Source: Prorocentrum cordatum (taxonomy: Eukaryota; Sar; Dinophyceae; Prorocentrales; Prorocentraceae). From it: 29,000 bases of DNA. The notes beneath the pieces are model-generated. The model made no database searches. It was not told the origin of the DNA and saw nothing but the letters and a program-made list of their open reading frames with translations. The stretch lies in the NCBI GenBank assembly GCA_963575745.1, contig CAUYUJ010018738.1:126001-155000 (forward strand), read 5' to 3'. Positions 1 to 9,284 of this stretch are shown one piece after another; the first letter of the stretch is position 1; the number at the start of each line of letters is the position of its first letter. The position numbers were made by a program, and so were the translations under genes.

Positions 1-494
1 CTCCCACGGCAGCTCCGACTGCAGCACCGTCTGCCTCCCCGACGGCGTCACCGACGGCCTCGCCGACGGCCTCACCCACACCAGCACCGACTGCAGCACC
101 AACGGCAGCGCCCACGGCGACCCCGACAGCGGCACCAACTGCAGCTCCCACGGCAGCTCCGACTGCAGCACCGTCTGCCTCCCCGACGGCGTCACCGACG
201 GCCTCGCCGACGGCCTCACCCACACCAGCACCGACTGCAGCACCAACGGCAGCGCCCACGGCGACCCCGACAGCGGCACCAACTGCAGCTCCCACGGCAG
301 CTCCGACTGCAGCACCGTCTGCCTCCCCGACGGCGTCACCGACGGCCTCGCCGACGGCCTCACCCACACCAGCACCGACTGCAGCACCAACGGCAGCGCC
401 CACGGCGACCCCGACAGCGGCACCAACTGCAGCTCCCACGGCAGCTCCGACTGCAGCACCGTCTGCCTCCCCGACGGCGTCACCGACGGTTTCA
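1..494 (+). repeat. 144-bp tandem repeat encoding Pro-Thr-Ala/Ser units
   Basis: The same sequence restarts at 1, 145, 289 and 433, a period of exactly 144 bp, so three full units and a partial fourth that diverges after about 490. The copies look essentially identical by eye. Because 144 is a multiple of three the frame is kept: the units read as P-T-A-A, P-S-A-S and P-T-A-S tetrapeptides, 48 residues per unit. This is the repetitive stalk of the protein ending at 1073 and continues beyond the left edge of the window. Confidence 0.93.
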
Positions 495-1073
495 CCCACG
501 CAGGCACCGACTACGGCGTCGACGCCAGCACCAACGCCAGCACCGACGACGTCATTGTCCTCCGCCACCGGCGATCCACACTTGCAGAACATGTTCGGTC
601 AGTGGTTCGATTTGGTGAGGCCAGGCAAAGCTGTCTTGGTCAGCGTTCCGCGCGGAACGCCCGTCGAGGATGCGCTGCTTGTTGTAGAGGCCGACGCGCG
701 TCGACTGGGGACACACTGCTCGGACATGTACTTCCAGGAGATCAACGCCACAGGGACGTGGGCGAACAAGGTGCGGCCTGGAGGCTTTCACTTCGACGCT
801 CACGACGCGCGTGACGAGACGCCGAAGTGGCTGAAACTCGGGCTTGTGGAGCTCAAAGTCGGCAGCGGTCACACCGACAAGGGGCAGCCGTATCTGAACG
901 TCTACGTCAAGAACCTTCAGCGCACTGGGTATCGTGTCGGAGGGCTGCTGGGAGAGGATGACCACACGGAGGCGGCGGCGCCTGAGAAAGGGTGCCAGAA
1001 GATGTTGTCCCTCGAGGCGCGGTTGTATGGTCAAGCTTCGGATCTAAAGGGTTCCGTCGCAATTGGCTACTGA
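3..1073 (+). CDS. Partial Pro/Thr-rich repeat protein with C-terminal GDPHL domain
   Basis: The frame is open from the left edge of the window to the TGA at 1071-1073, so the start lies upstream and only the C-terminal 356 residues are seen. About 180 residues are a mucin-like Pro/Thr/Ala/Ser repeat. A folded domain of about 170 residues follows, opening with SATGDPHLQNMFGQ (near 556) and including GGFHFDA, LELKV-like strands, YLNVYVKNL and GGLLGEDDHTEA. The GDPH...G..FD opening resembles the start of von Willebrand factor type D domains, and I recall similar modules as common in dinoflagellates. That suggests a surface or secreted protein, but function is not established and the signal peptide would be off the edge. 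A second, partial copy of the same domain lies at 24816-25079. No intron is needed here. Confidence 0.8.
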   Translation, partial: PTAAPTAAPSASPTASPTASPTASPTPAPTAAPTAAPTATPTAAPTAAPTAAPTAAPSASPTASPTASPTASPTPAPTAAPTAAPTATPTAAPTAAPTAAPTAAPSASPTASPTASPTASPTPAPTAAPTAAPTATPTAAPTAAPTAAPTAAPSASPTASPTVSPTQAPTTASTPAPTPAPTTSLSSATGDPHLQNMFGQWFDLVRPGKAVLVSVPRGTPVEDALLVVEADARRLGTHCSDMYFQEINATGTWANKVRPGGFHFDAHDARDETPKWLKLGLVELKVGSGHTDKGQPYLNVYVKNLQRTGYRVGGLLGEDDHTEAAAPEKGCQKMLSLEARLYGQASDLKGSVAIGY

Positions 1074-1643
1074 GCCGAGGGCCCCCAGCTCCGCGCGGGG
1101 CGGTCGAGCCCGCCCGCCCGCCCGCAAGGGGTGAATTGGTGTGTCCCGCCGACATTTACGTCGAATTCCAGAGACCTATAGGGATCTGCGACGACAGAGC
1201 GTACACATGTACAGTGTCCTGCTGTGACAGAGCGCATCCTCTCCTTCTCCTGTTCTTCCTTCCCCTGCGGTCTCCTCCTCTCCCTCCTCCCTACTCCCAC
1301 CTGCACAACAAGAATGTGCTGCCAGGTCGTCCGAATGGCCGTCAAGCTTGGCGCGTTGCCGCTTGTTTTGATCGATGGCAAGCGTGTGCGCGCCTTTTTT
1401 CCGTGACATCGCGATCAGCAGTTTGCCGATAGTGAATAGAGGAGTCGCGGGTGAGCAGCAGGGGACGGCCAGCCAGCGGGGGCGTTGTGATGCGTGCCAG
1501 ATTTTGTTGCCAGCGCTTCACGCGCGAGTCAGGCGTAGCGTGCTGCCGCTTGTTTGAATCGATGTCAAGCGTGTGCGCGCCTCGACTCCGTGGAACCGCG
1601 TTCGGCCGTCTCCCTTGCAAAAAAAACATGGTACAAGCGACGT
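1074..1643. other. Non-coding stretch with a 60-bp direct repeat
   Basis: No gene recognised. A segment of about 60 bp at 1359-1417 (TGCCGCTTGTTTTGATCGATG onward, sharing CAAGCGTGTGCGCGCCT) recurs at 1540-1598, about 181 bp downstream, with scattered differences. The short ORFs here have no coherent composition or recognisable domain. The first part is probably the 3' UTR of the upstream gene. Confidence 0.5.
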
Positions 1644-1920
1644 GCCCAGGCCACACGAAGGGAGTATCTAACATGGTGGTCCCGAGCTGGGACCACGTGT
1701 TCTCACGTGTCCAGGCCACCCAGGGGGAGATCTAACATGGTGGTCCCGAGCTGGAACCACGTGGTTTTACGTGTCCAGGCCACACAGGGGGGTATCTAAC
1801 ATGGTTGCACCGAGCTGGGACCACGTGTTTTAACGTGTCCTGGCCACCCAGAGGGGGTATCTAAGATGGTGGTCCCGAGCTGGAGCCAAGTGTTTTCACG
1901 TGTCCAGGCCGCCCAGGGGG
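1644..1920 (+). repeat. 64-bp tandem repeat with hairpin core (cluster 1)
   Basis: Four consecutive units of 64-65 bp, each reading approximately CCAGGCCACCCAGGGGG, TATCTAACATGGTGG, TCCCGAGCTGGGACCACGTG, TTTTCACGTGT. Each contains the near-perfect inverted repeat TGGTCCC-GAGCT-GGGACCA followed by an E-box-like CACGTG. A second cluster of the same family is at 12660-12850, on the far side of the retroelement and its microsatellite. No function can be assigned. Confidence 0.85.
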
Positions 1921-2931
<1,011 letters not shown>

Positions 2932-3085
2932 AGGGGAAGGGGTGGCCCGGCCGGCCCGCGCGCGCCCCTGCCGCGATCCGCCGCTGGTGGCCCCGGGCCC
3001 CGCGGCGCTTGGCGCCGGCACTCGCTGGCCCCCCCCAGGAGGACCTCCCTTCTTCCTCTTTTCTCCGCCGTCCGACCGCCCAGGC

Positions 3086-3907
3086 ATGTCAGACGGCGCC
3101 CACGAGCCGGTCGAGGAACCCCTCGACGGAGAGGAGTTCCAAGGGCCGCCATGGGAATTGGACACTGCCACCCTTCGAGTCGATAACGCGCGCCTCGAAC
3201 TCGACCTCGTGAGCGGTGCCGTACCCGTCGTCCCCGTTGCCTTGGATCCCGAAGCGCTCACGCTAGCACTTCCTGCAGAGGTTGCGCCTTGGTTGCCCAG
3301 TGCGCTGCAACCTCTGGCCGACCCCGCCTCTTTCGCGCCCGCATCCGACGGACAATGCGTCGCAATCGCTTTGGTCCGCGTGGCACCTTCAGCCTTTTTC
3401 GTCCTTCGCGATGCCGCAGGTGCCCAGTGGGGGCCCGGGGGTCGTTGGCCTGCTGCGGAGGGCATCGGCGCCCACCCCCACCGGGACTACGTGGCAGCCC
3501 CGCCAGACGGCGCCCCGACGGTCATCGACTTGTCCGGAGCGTTGCCCCCCGCCGCGTTGTCCATCAGCCCGACCGATCTCGACGCAGGCCTCGGTGGCGC
3601 GTTTTTCAGCGGCCCTTTGGGCGGGCGCCGCGCGCTGGCCTACCCTCCTGCGGAACCCGACCCGCCTGGCCCGGTCTCGAGCGGCACGGACCGGCCGCGT
3701 TCTGCGCCGACGTTGTCCGCTCGCCCAGGTGCCCGGCAGGCCCCGCGCCGCAGCCGAGCGCCAGCGCCAGGTGCTCCGCCAGGGCTTTCACCAAGCAGCG
3801 CCGTCCTCGGAAGTTCCTCGAAGCCGTCAGCTCTGCGCGCCGCGCTGGCAGGCGAACTCGGCGCCAGACGCGCCGCCCCTGTCGCAGGAGGCCCACCCCC
3901 GAAGTGA
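3086..3907 (+). CDS. Retroelement ORF1, N-terminal part, unknown function
   Basis: The ATG at 3086 (MSDGAHEPVEEPL) was chosen because it starts an acidic, ordered-looking segment. The same frame is open upstream to 2927, but that part is Arg/Pro-rich leader sequence overlapping repeat A1. The product is about 273 residues: an acidic N-terminus, a moderately hydrophobic middle (VPVVPVALDP, DGQCVAIALVRV) and a Pro/Ala/Arg-rich tail. It ends with TGA at 3905-3907. The next ORF (ATG 3917) is in the same frame nine bases later, so both may once have been one Gag-type polyprotein. I do not recognise this part; it is assigned to the element by position, just inside the left repeat. Confidence 0.5.
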   Translation: MSDGAHEPVEEPLDGEEFQGPPWELDTATLRVDNARLELDLVSGAVPVVPVALDPEALTLALPAEVAPWLPSALQPLADPASFAPASDGQCVAIALVRVAPSAFFVLRDAAGAQWGPGGRWPAAEGIGAHPHRDYVAAPPDGAPTVIDLSGALPPAALSISPTDLDAGLGGAFFSGPLGGRRALAYPPAEPDPPGPVSSGTDRPRSAPTLSARPGARQAPRRSRAPAPGAPPGLSPSSAVLGSSSKPSALRAALAGELGARRAAPVAGGPPPK

Positions 3908-3916
3908 ATCGCAGAC

Positions 3917-5326
3917 ATGTACGCGCTCTTCCAGTCTCATCTCGAGCAGGCTGCTGCATCGCAGGCCCAGCTGGAGGCACGGCTGATGGCTGTCGAGGGT
4001 CAGCGAGCTCCCACTGGCTTCGGCGACGGAGGGCTGAGCCCCTTCGATGTAGAATTCGGCGAGGCAACGCCCACCGTCCCGACGCTGCCGCCGCCGTTGC
4101 CGCCCCCTCTGGAGGCCCCGCCTCCGCCGCCGCGAGGGGTGCAGCAGCTCCTCGGCGTGGCCGGCGCTCCTCCGCCTCGCGCCGCGGTGCCAGTGCTCTC
4201 GCAAGGGGAAGTGGCCAGCCTGGTGCGGGGGGCCCCACCTGTCCGCGGGGCCCCTCCCAGGAGCTACCGCCCGGCATCTTTCGGGGCCCAGCCGGGCGTG
4301 CCGGGGCATGCGCCGTCGGCGCTTTCCCCTCCCCTGGGGACGTTCTCGCTTGGTGCGCCGGCGCAGCCGCCCCCAGTCATGAGGCTGCCCTCGTTGGCGA
4401 TGGCCTCACCTCCGCCGACGCCCCAAGACAGTCTCTTAGCAAAGCAAATGTATGCCGATCACCGCGGCATCCCAGTCGTAACCGACGCCATGGTTCGGGA
4501 GAGTTCGATTGGCCTGCCGGGCTGGTTGGCTCGGGCCCAGGTGGCCCAGGCCTCGCAGAAAGCAGCGCCGCAGCTCGCGAATCTTTCCGACCCGTCCGAG
4601 CTACGCATGGCCGACGCCATGCTGCAAGCGCTGCGAGCGAACGCGGATCTCATGCGCCGCATGCGTTCGATGCAGCAGAGCACGGATCAGATGTCCCTTC
4701 TCGCAGGCTCTTCTGGGGGCGAACACGGCTTGCTGGGAATCCCCGGGGCCAGGGAGGCAGCGGTTCAGGAACTTTTCCGGCGCTATTTCGCCAGGAACCC
4801 GGGGCTCTATGCATCGAAGGTCCGCGCCAACATCCGCGCCGCCACCGGCGACGCGCCGTGGTCGCAAGACGAATCGCGGCGCGCCGCGTACGAGTTCCTG
4901 GCAGAGCAGGTCCCCTTTCCACAGGGAGCTCGCACTCTCATCCACTTCTCGTTCGGGATCGCACGGGCGTTCGATCAGATGACGTCGGGGAAATGGCACG
5001 AGGCCGAGGACGCCCTCGCGAAGTTGTTGGTCTTCTCCGAGCAGACCGCCCGAGACGGGGGGGACGTGCGTCTGTCGTGGCTTCTCACGCATCTGCCGGA
5101 GCCCCCCTCGTCTCGGCTGCTGCGGCCCGAGAATCAGGGCCCGCAGCAGGATTTCGTCCAACTCAGCGAGAAGGGATGGGTGGCCGCAGCGATAGGATTC
5201 CTGAAGGACGCCGAGGCGGTCAAAGCCATGAGGGGCAGCAACGAGCGCCCGCCACCTGCGGACCCCAACAACCCGACGCCTACGAAGAAGCAGGGGCTCC
5301 AGAAGGCCCCCAAAACGAAGGCGTGA
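3917..5326 (+). CDS. Gag-like protein of the YR retrotransposon
   Basis: 469 residues. The N-terminus (residues 1-35, LFQSHLEQAAASQAQLEARL) looks like a short coiled coil. Residues 50-165 are Pro-rich and probably disordered. From about residue 215 there is an alpha-helical region with RRMRSMQQ, AREAAVQELFRRYFARNPG, HFSFGIARAFDQM, EDALAKLLVFSEQTARD and LSWLLTHLPEPP. The tail is Lys/Pro-rich. I recall the helical block and WLLTHLPEPP as resembling proteins encoded just upstream of reverse transcriptase in dinoflagellate elements, hence Gag-like; a capsid role is inferred. No zinc knuckle is visible. The polymerase follows in the -1 frame, but no canonical slippery heptamer is present in the last codons (GCC CCC AAA ACG). 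Confidence 0.68.
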   Translation: MYALFQSHLEQAAASQAQLEARLMAVEGQRAPTGFGDGGLSPFDVEFGEATPTVPTLPPPLPPPLEAPPPPPRGVQQLLGVAGAPPPRAAVPVLSQGEVASLVRGAPPVRGAPPRSYRPASFGAQPGVPGHAPSALSPPLGTFSLGAPAQPPPVMRLPSLAMASPPPTPQDSLLAKQMYADHRGIPVVTDAMVRESSIGLPGWLARAQVAQASQKAAPQLANLSDPSELRMADAMLQALRANADLMRRMRSMQQSTDQMSLLAGSSGGEHGLLGIPGAREAAVQELFRRYFARNPGLYASKVRANIRAATGDAPWSQDESRRAAYEFLAEQVPFPQGARTLIHFSFGIARAFDQMTSGKWHEAEDALAKLLVFSEQTARDGGDVRLSWLLTHLPEPPSSRLLRPENQGPQQDFVQLSEKGWVAAAIGFLKDAEAVKAMRGSNERPPPADPNNPTPTKKQGLQKAPKTKA

Positions 5327-5859
5327 AATCGCCGCGCGGGAATGGGAGGCCGTCGTTGCCTCATGGTGGTTTCCCTGCCCCCGCGCCCGGTCCGCCGCCG
5401 CCGGAGACCCTTCCTTCGCCCTTGCCCCTTCCTGCGCCCCGGTCTCCGCGTCGGCGCTTTGGCCCTTCCTCTTCTCTTCGGCCTGATCCTGCAACTGCTG
5501 CTGCGCATAAGGGGCTCCGCTGCGCCCCCAGTTTTGGCTGGGCGCTCTCGCTTCCTCGCCGGGTTGGCCCCCTGTCTGGGGCTTTCCCGTGCTACCTTCG
5601 CACTTCTTTGAAGGTTTCGAGCCTCAGAGGGTCACCCTCCTCTGCTGCGTGCGTTTGGCCCTGCCCGCCCCCCTTCGGGTGGGAAGTGGGCCCTCTCCCG
5701 CTCTCCGGCCGGCGGGCCGCCCGCGCACTTCGCGCGGCTGCCGTCCGCTGCGGAGCGAACCTCCTCGTCATCGCGCTGTCGCACCTCTCCCTGAGCGGTG
5801 CGCGCCGTTGTCCCCAGGAGGCTCGTGCGGGAAGGCCGCTCTCTCGTGCGCAGGTCGCC
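5327..5859 (+). other. Gag-pol junction, Pro/Arg-rich open frame
   Basis: The polymerase frame is open throughout, giving a Pro/Arg/Ser-rich sequence to about 5750 and then a less biased stretch (NLLVIALSHLSLSG, near 5758) that may already belong to the polymerase. No in-frame ATG occurs before 5860, so the polymerase is made either from the 5860 ATG or as an extension of Gag by frameshifting. The sequence alone does not decide this. Confidence 0.4.
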
Positions 5860-6690
5860 ATGGTGGCCCGCCTCGAGCGGCTCGTCGACGCATGGTTCCG
5901 GCCTCCCTTCCTGCAGGGGGGCCGCGGTAAACTCAAACTCTCCTCCCTCCTCTCGTACGGTGCCGAACTCGCCGGGGCTCCTCATGGGGCCTGTCGCCCA
6001 CCCCCAGCGGGGATGGTTGCTCGCGAGTTCCGGGCTGATCGTGCTCAGTTTATGGCTAACCCACTCCTGTCTTGTGACTGCACAGAACATGTGCCAGTGT
6101 TCGAGGCCGCCTGCCTGGTGGAACCGCGCCTCCTGCAGTTGGGGCAGGGCCGCGTTGACCCTGTCCCCAGCCCGCCTGCCCAGCGTGACCCCGAAGCGTT
6201 GAAATACGTTCGATCTTGGGATGCTGGCAAGAAATTGGTCCTCGCCCATCCGGGAGAAGTGTCGGATCGCTACGCCCACATCGCCGTCGCCAAATCGGCT
6301 GCTGTCGACCGTATCGTGTCCGATCGTCGTAGGCGGAACGCGCGGGAATATCATCTTCGAGGTGTTTCGCAGCACATGCCGCCAGGTGTGCTCCTCCTCG
6401 AATTCGAAATCCTACCCGGCGTCGAAGTGCGCATATGCAGTGATGACATTTCCGATCTGTTCCCTCCTGTTCATGTCCCGTTCGATCGTGCTTGCACGAA
6501 TGCCGTTGCGCTCAAAGCGTCGCTTCATGATTTTGCTGGCACGCGCGCGCATCAGGTCTTCTGTGCTCGAGCGCGCGCTGCGGGCATTGCAGTAGATGGG
6601 GACACGGCCGTCGTCCCTTGCAACGGTTCCCTTGTCATGGGGGACATTAACGCAGTTGATTTTTGCATGGGGGCCCACGAGGCCATTTGA
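5860..6690 (+). pseudogene. Reverse transcriptase, fingers/palm part (motifs A and B)
   Basis: The start is the first in-frame ATG (MVARLERLVDAW), though the frame is open further upstream. Residues from about 130 form the reverse transcriptase. Motif A is read at 6439-6462 (SDDISDLF, with the metal-binding Asp) and motif B around 6625-6680 (GSLVMGDINAVDF...AHEA), the layout of DIRS/Ngaro-type polymerases. A TGA at 6688-6690 stops translation between motifs B and C, but the same frame continues without other stops to motif C (VVDD at 6775-6786) and beyond. The stop is therefore a single interruption of one ancestral ORF: a nonsense mutation, a sequencing error or, less likely, read-through. 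RT would copy the element RNA in the nucleus or cytoplasm. Confidence 0.72.
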
Positions 6691-7542
6691 TCAGATACTG
6701 GTCGTGCATTCCTCCCCGAGTGGCAGGTGCGCGGCTGCGAGCCTTTCCCGGCGTCGGACCACGTCGAGGCAATCGTCGTGGATGATCGCGTATCTCTGTC
6801 CTTGGTCCCTCGTGGCCGGCGCAGTCCCCATGCTGCAGCTGCCGCGTCCTTCCGCGCAGGCGGGGAAGGGCTTCGCCAGGCTGGCCTGGGCGTCCACCCC
6901 AGCAAGTCGATTAGGAACGCATTGCGTGCCAATCCTCTCGGCCTGGAACTCGACGGCTGCTCCGGCCTGGCCGGAGCAGAACGCCTCCGCAGGCGCCATT
7001 TGGCGCAGAGATCCTTGACGCAGGCTCGCTGCGGCACCTGGTCTGGCGCGATGCGCCGCATGGTCGCTAGCAGTTGGGCTTTTTGCGCGGAAGCGCGTCG
7101 CCCTGTCCTCTGCCTCCTGGATCGTTTGTGCAAGATGCAAGGTTCCGTCCAAGACGACCCCTCCGTAGTGCCCATAACCCCTGGCGAGTCGTCGGAGCTT
7201 GCCCTCCTCTCAGTTCTGGCCCCCGTCATGGTAGCAGACATGCGATTACCACACAGCTCGCGCACTCTGTCTTCTGACGCGTCTGATTCAGTCATTGCCG
7301 TCTGCGATGCACCAGTGGCCCCAGAGGTCCACCGGGAGCTTTGGCATTTTCGGGGCCGCCGTGGCCAGTACACGCGCGTCTCGGAAGGCTTCTTGGCATT
7401 CTGCGACCGCCGCGAGCTCGATGATGCCGAGGAGGTCCATGACAGCTTTTGCCAAAGTAATTTCAGCGACCTGCCTCGCATTCGGATCGAAACATTTGAT
7501 TTCATCGAAGTTTATTGTGGGCAGAATGCCCCGCTGACTTAG
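6691..7542 (+). pseudogene. Reverse transcriptase motif C, thumb, and start of RNase H
   Basis: In frame with the preceding segment. Motif C, the second half of the RT active site, reads EAIVVDDRVSLSLV with the Asp pair at 6781-6786. GVHPSKSIRN and GLELDG (near 6891-6960) fit the segment after the palm, and a Leu/Arg-rich helical thumb follows. At 7270-7300, TLSSDASDSVIAV resembles the first strand of RNase H with its first catalytic Asp (7276-7278). LWHFRGRRGQYTRV then leads into FDFIEVYCG (7495-7521), which looks like the nucleotide-binding motif I of a methyltransferase. A TAG at 7540-7542 interrupts the frame, which resumes at once with ATG 7546. Assignment is by motif only. Confidence 0.68.
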
Positions 7543-8847
7543 GCCATGGCACGCGAGGGCTTCCGCTGTGGCCCTCGGATTGATCCGCTCTGTCATCCTA
7601 TGTGGGATCTTGGAGTGCCACGTGTGTTGGAGTGGCTCATGTTTTTTGTGCAGCATGATCGTGTTTGGTACATCCACATGGACCCACCTCGGGCATCTTT
7701 CTCCGTTGCTCGTCAGCCAGCCTTGCGGTCCTCCTCGCGGCCGGAGGGCATTCGGCGCTTGGACCCACGAGTGCGCCAAGCAAATTGCATCCTGCTGCGC
7801 TGCATGGCGCTTGCCTCCTGCGTGCGCCGCCGTTCCCCGCGTCACCTCACGTTCGCGCATCCTGCTCCCGCGTATTCTTGGAAATGGCCAGCGGTTCAGG
7901 CGCAGTTCGCGCCTCCCAGTGCTCGCACGTTGCGGTATGACACTTGCCCATTCCAGTTGCATTTCCTGCAAGTGCACGCGGCTGCGGCTACGATCCGCGG
8001 CGCTATGCAGGATTTCGCAGACGAGGTTGGTCTAGTCCGTGGGCGGTCTCGTTGGGGCTGCATCCGCAGCCCTTGGATGGATGCATTGTCAGTCACGTGT
8101 GCTGGTGGCCACCCCCATGCTCGCTGTCCGCGCACTGCTTGCAAGCCCGAGTACGACCGGCATCTGTGCCTCGCTTGGGCGGGCGCGGCCCGAGCATATT
8201 GGGAAAGCGACGTCACTGTGGCCGCGCTAGCCTCGGACGACTCAGCCTGCGCGGAGGGTTTGTGCAAACCTCGCCTGGAGCGCCTCCTCGTCAACGAGGT
8301 GGCGTCTGCCCAGCAGTGGTCCGTACGACAGGTTGCCCAGGCGAATCCCACGGAACACATCAACGTGAAGGAAATGAAGGGTGGCCTCCTGGCGCTCCAC
8401 GATGCCGCCGTGGAGTCTCCTGGTTGCCGCCAGATGTTCCTGCTGGATTCCAGGGTTGCTGTCGGGGCGTTTGCAAAAGGTCGAAGCGCCTCCTCGCAGT
8501 TGAACCGCGTCCTTCGCACCGCGCTCCCCCACGTCGTCGGCGGCCACATTTGGCCAGGCTTTGGGTTTGTCCCCACCCGCCTGAACCCGCCAGACGACCC
8601 CGCGCGAGGTCGCCCTCTTCGCGGCCCGCGATCATCGAGCACCATATTGTCTCGCGGCCCTTCCGCGGCACGCTGGTGGGCACTACTGCCTTCACAGCCG
8701 AAGGCGTCGTCGGAATGGGCTCGACTTGTCGTGTTGCTCAGCCTGCGCGCGGGCAGCTCGCTAATGGGCTTCTCTTTGCAGCACGCGCGTCTCCTGAGTA
8801 ACTGCGTCGAGCCTGACTGGGGCTCCGCAGTGCGTCGTAGTATCTGA
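7543..8847 (+). pseudogene. Methyltransferase-like domain followed by rest of RNase H
   Basis: Same frame as the RT, after the TAG. Residues 1-130 look like the continuation of a cytosine-C5-type methyltransferase: HMDPPRASFSVARQ at 7675-7716 corresponds to the PPC..FS motif IV, but the expected catalytic Cys is Arg (CGG at 7690). FAHPAPAYSWKWP (7852-7890) resembles the following conserved block. RNase H then resumes: INVKEMKGGLLAL with the Glu at 8371, LLDSRVAVGAF with Asp at 8446, and PTRLNPPDDPARG with Asp near 8593. With the Asp at 7276 this would complete a D-E-D-D set, making the methyltransferase-like block an insertion within RNase H. Stop TGA at 8845-8847. Such a domain order differs from DIRS, where the methyltransferase follows RNase H. 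Confidence 0.62.
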
Positions 8848-9284
8848 GGTGCCACGCTCTGGCCGCTTGCCGACCAGGCGCCCCCGCGCCGAGGCCGCCG
8901 GCCGAGTAGACGTCGCCGCACTCAGCCGGCCGAGTAAACGTCACCGCACTCACGTGCACACGACGACTCGAAGGTTGCAGCACCCGATTCCCTGCGCTCC
9001 CCTCGTGGCACGAGCGTTGTTTTTGCAGGGGTCCTGGTGATTGCCACCTAGATGTACCACTGGATTTCCTAAGTTCGGTTTCTCATTGTGATTTTTCAAT
9101 CCGTGTGTCGTGACAGCTACACCCCATCCCCGACATGGCGTTGGCAAGAGATTGATCAATTGGAGTGTTTGTTAACGAAATTGGCGCCGGCAAGAGGTTG
9201 ATCAACTTTCACCAGGGGGGGCGTGGCAAAAAGGGGGGGGGGGTCTTGAGCCACTTCCGCCCTCAGGAGCCGTGCGTCGCCGGC
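8848..9284 (+). other. Internal spacer with small tandem duplications
   Basis: No coding region recognised. A 28-bp tandem duplication lies at 8897-8924 and 8925-8952 (GCCGGCCGAGTARACGTC onward). GGCAAGAG-TTGATCAA occurs twice (about 9142 and 9191), each with the palindrome TTGATCAA. A long G homopolymer lies at about 9233-9242. Confidence 0.6.

Noticed and set aside
3289-5859. Upstream half of the long + frame that later encodes reverse transcriptase, read as a protein of over 1100 residues
   Set aside because: It overlaps the better-supported Gag-like ORF in another frame and is Arg/Pro-rich with no domain; only the part after about 5750 looks coded.
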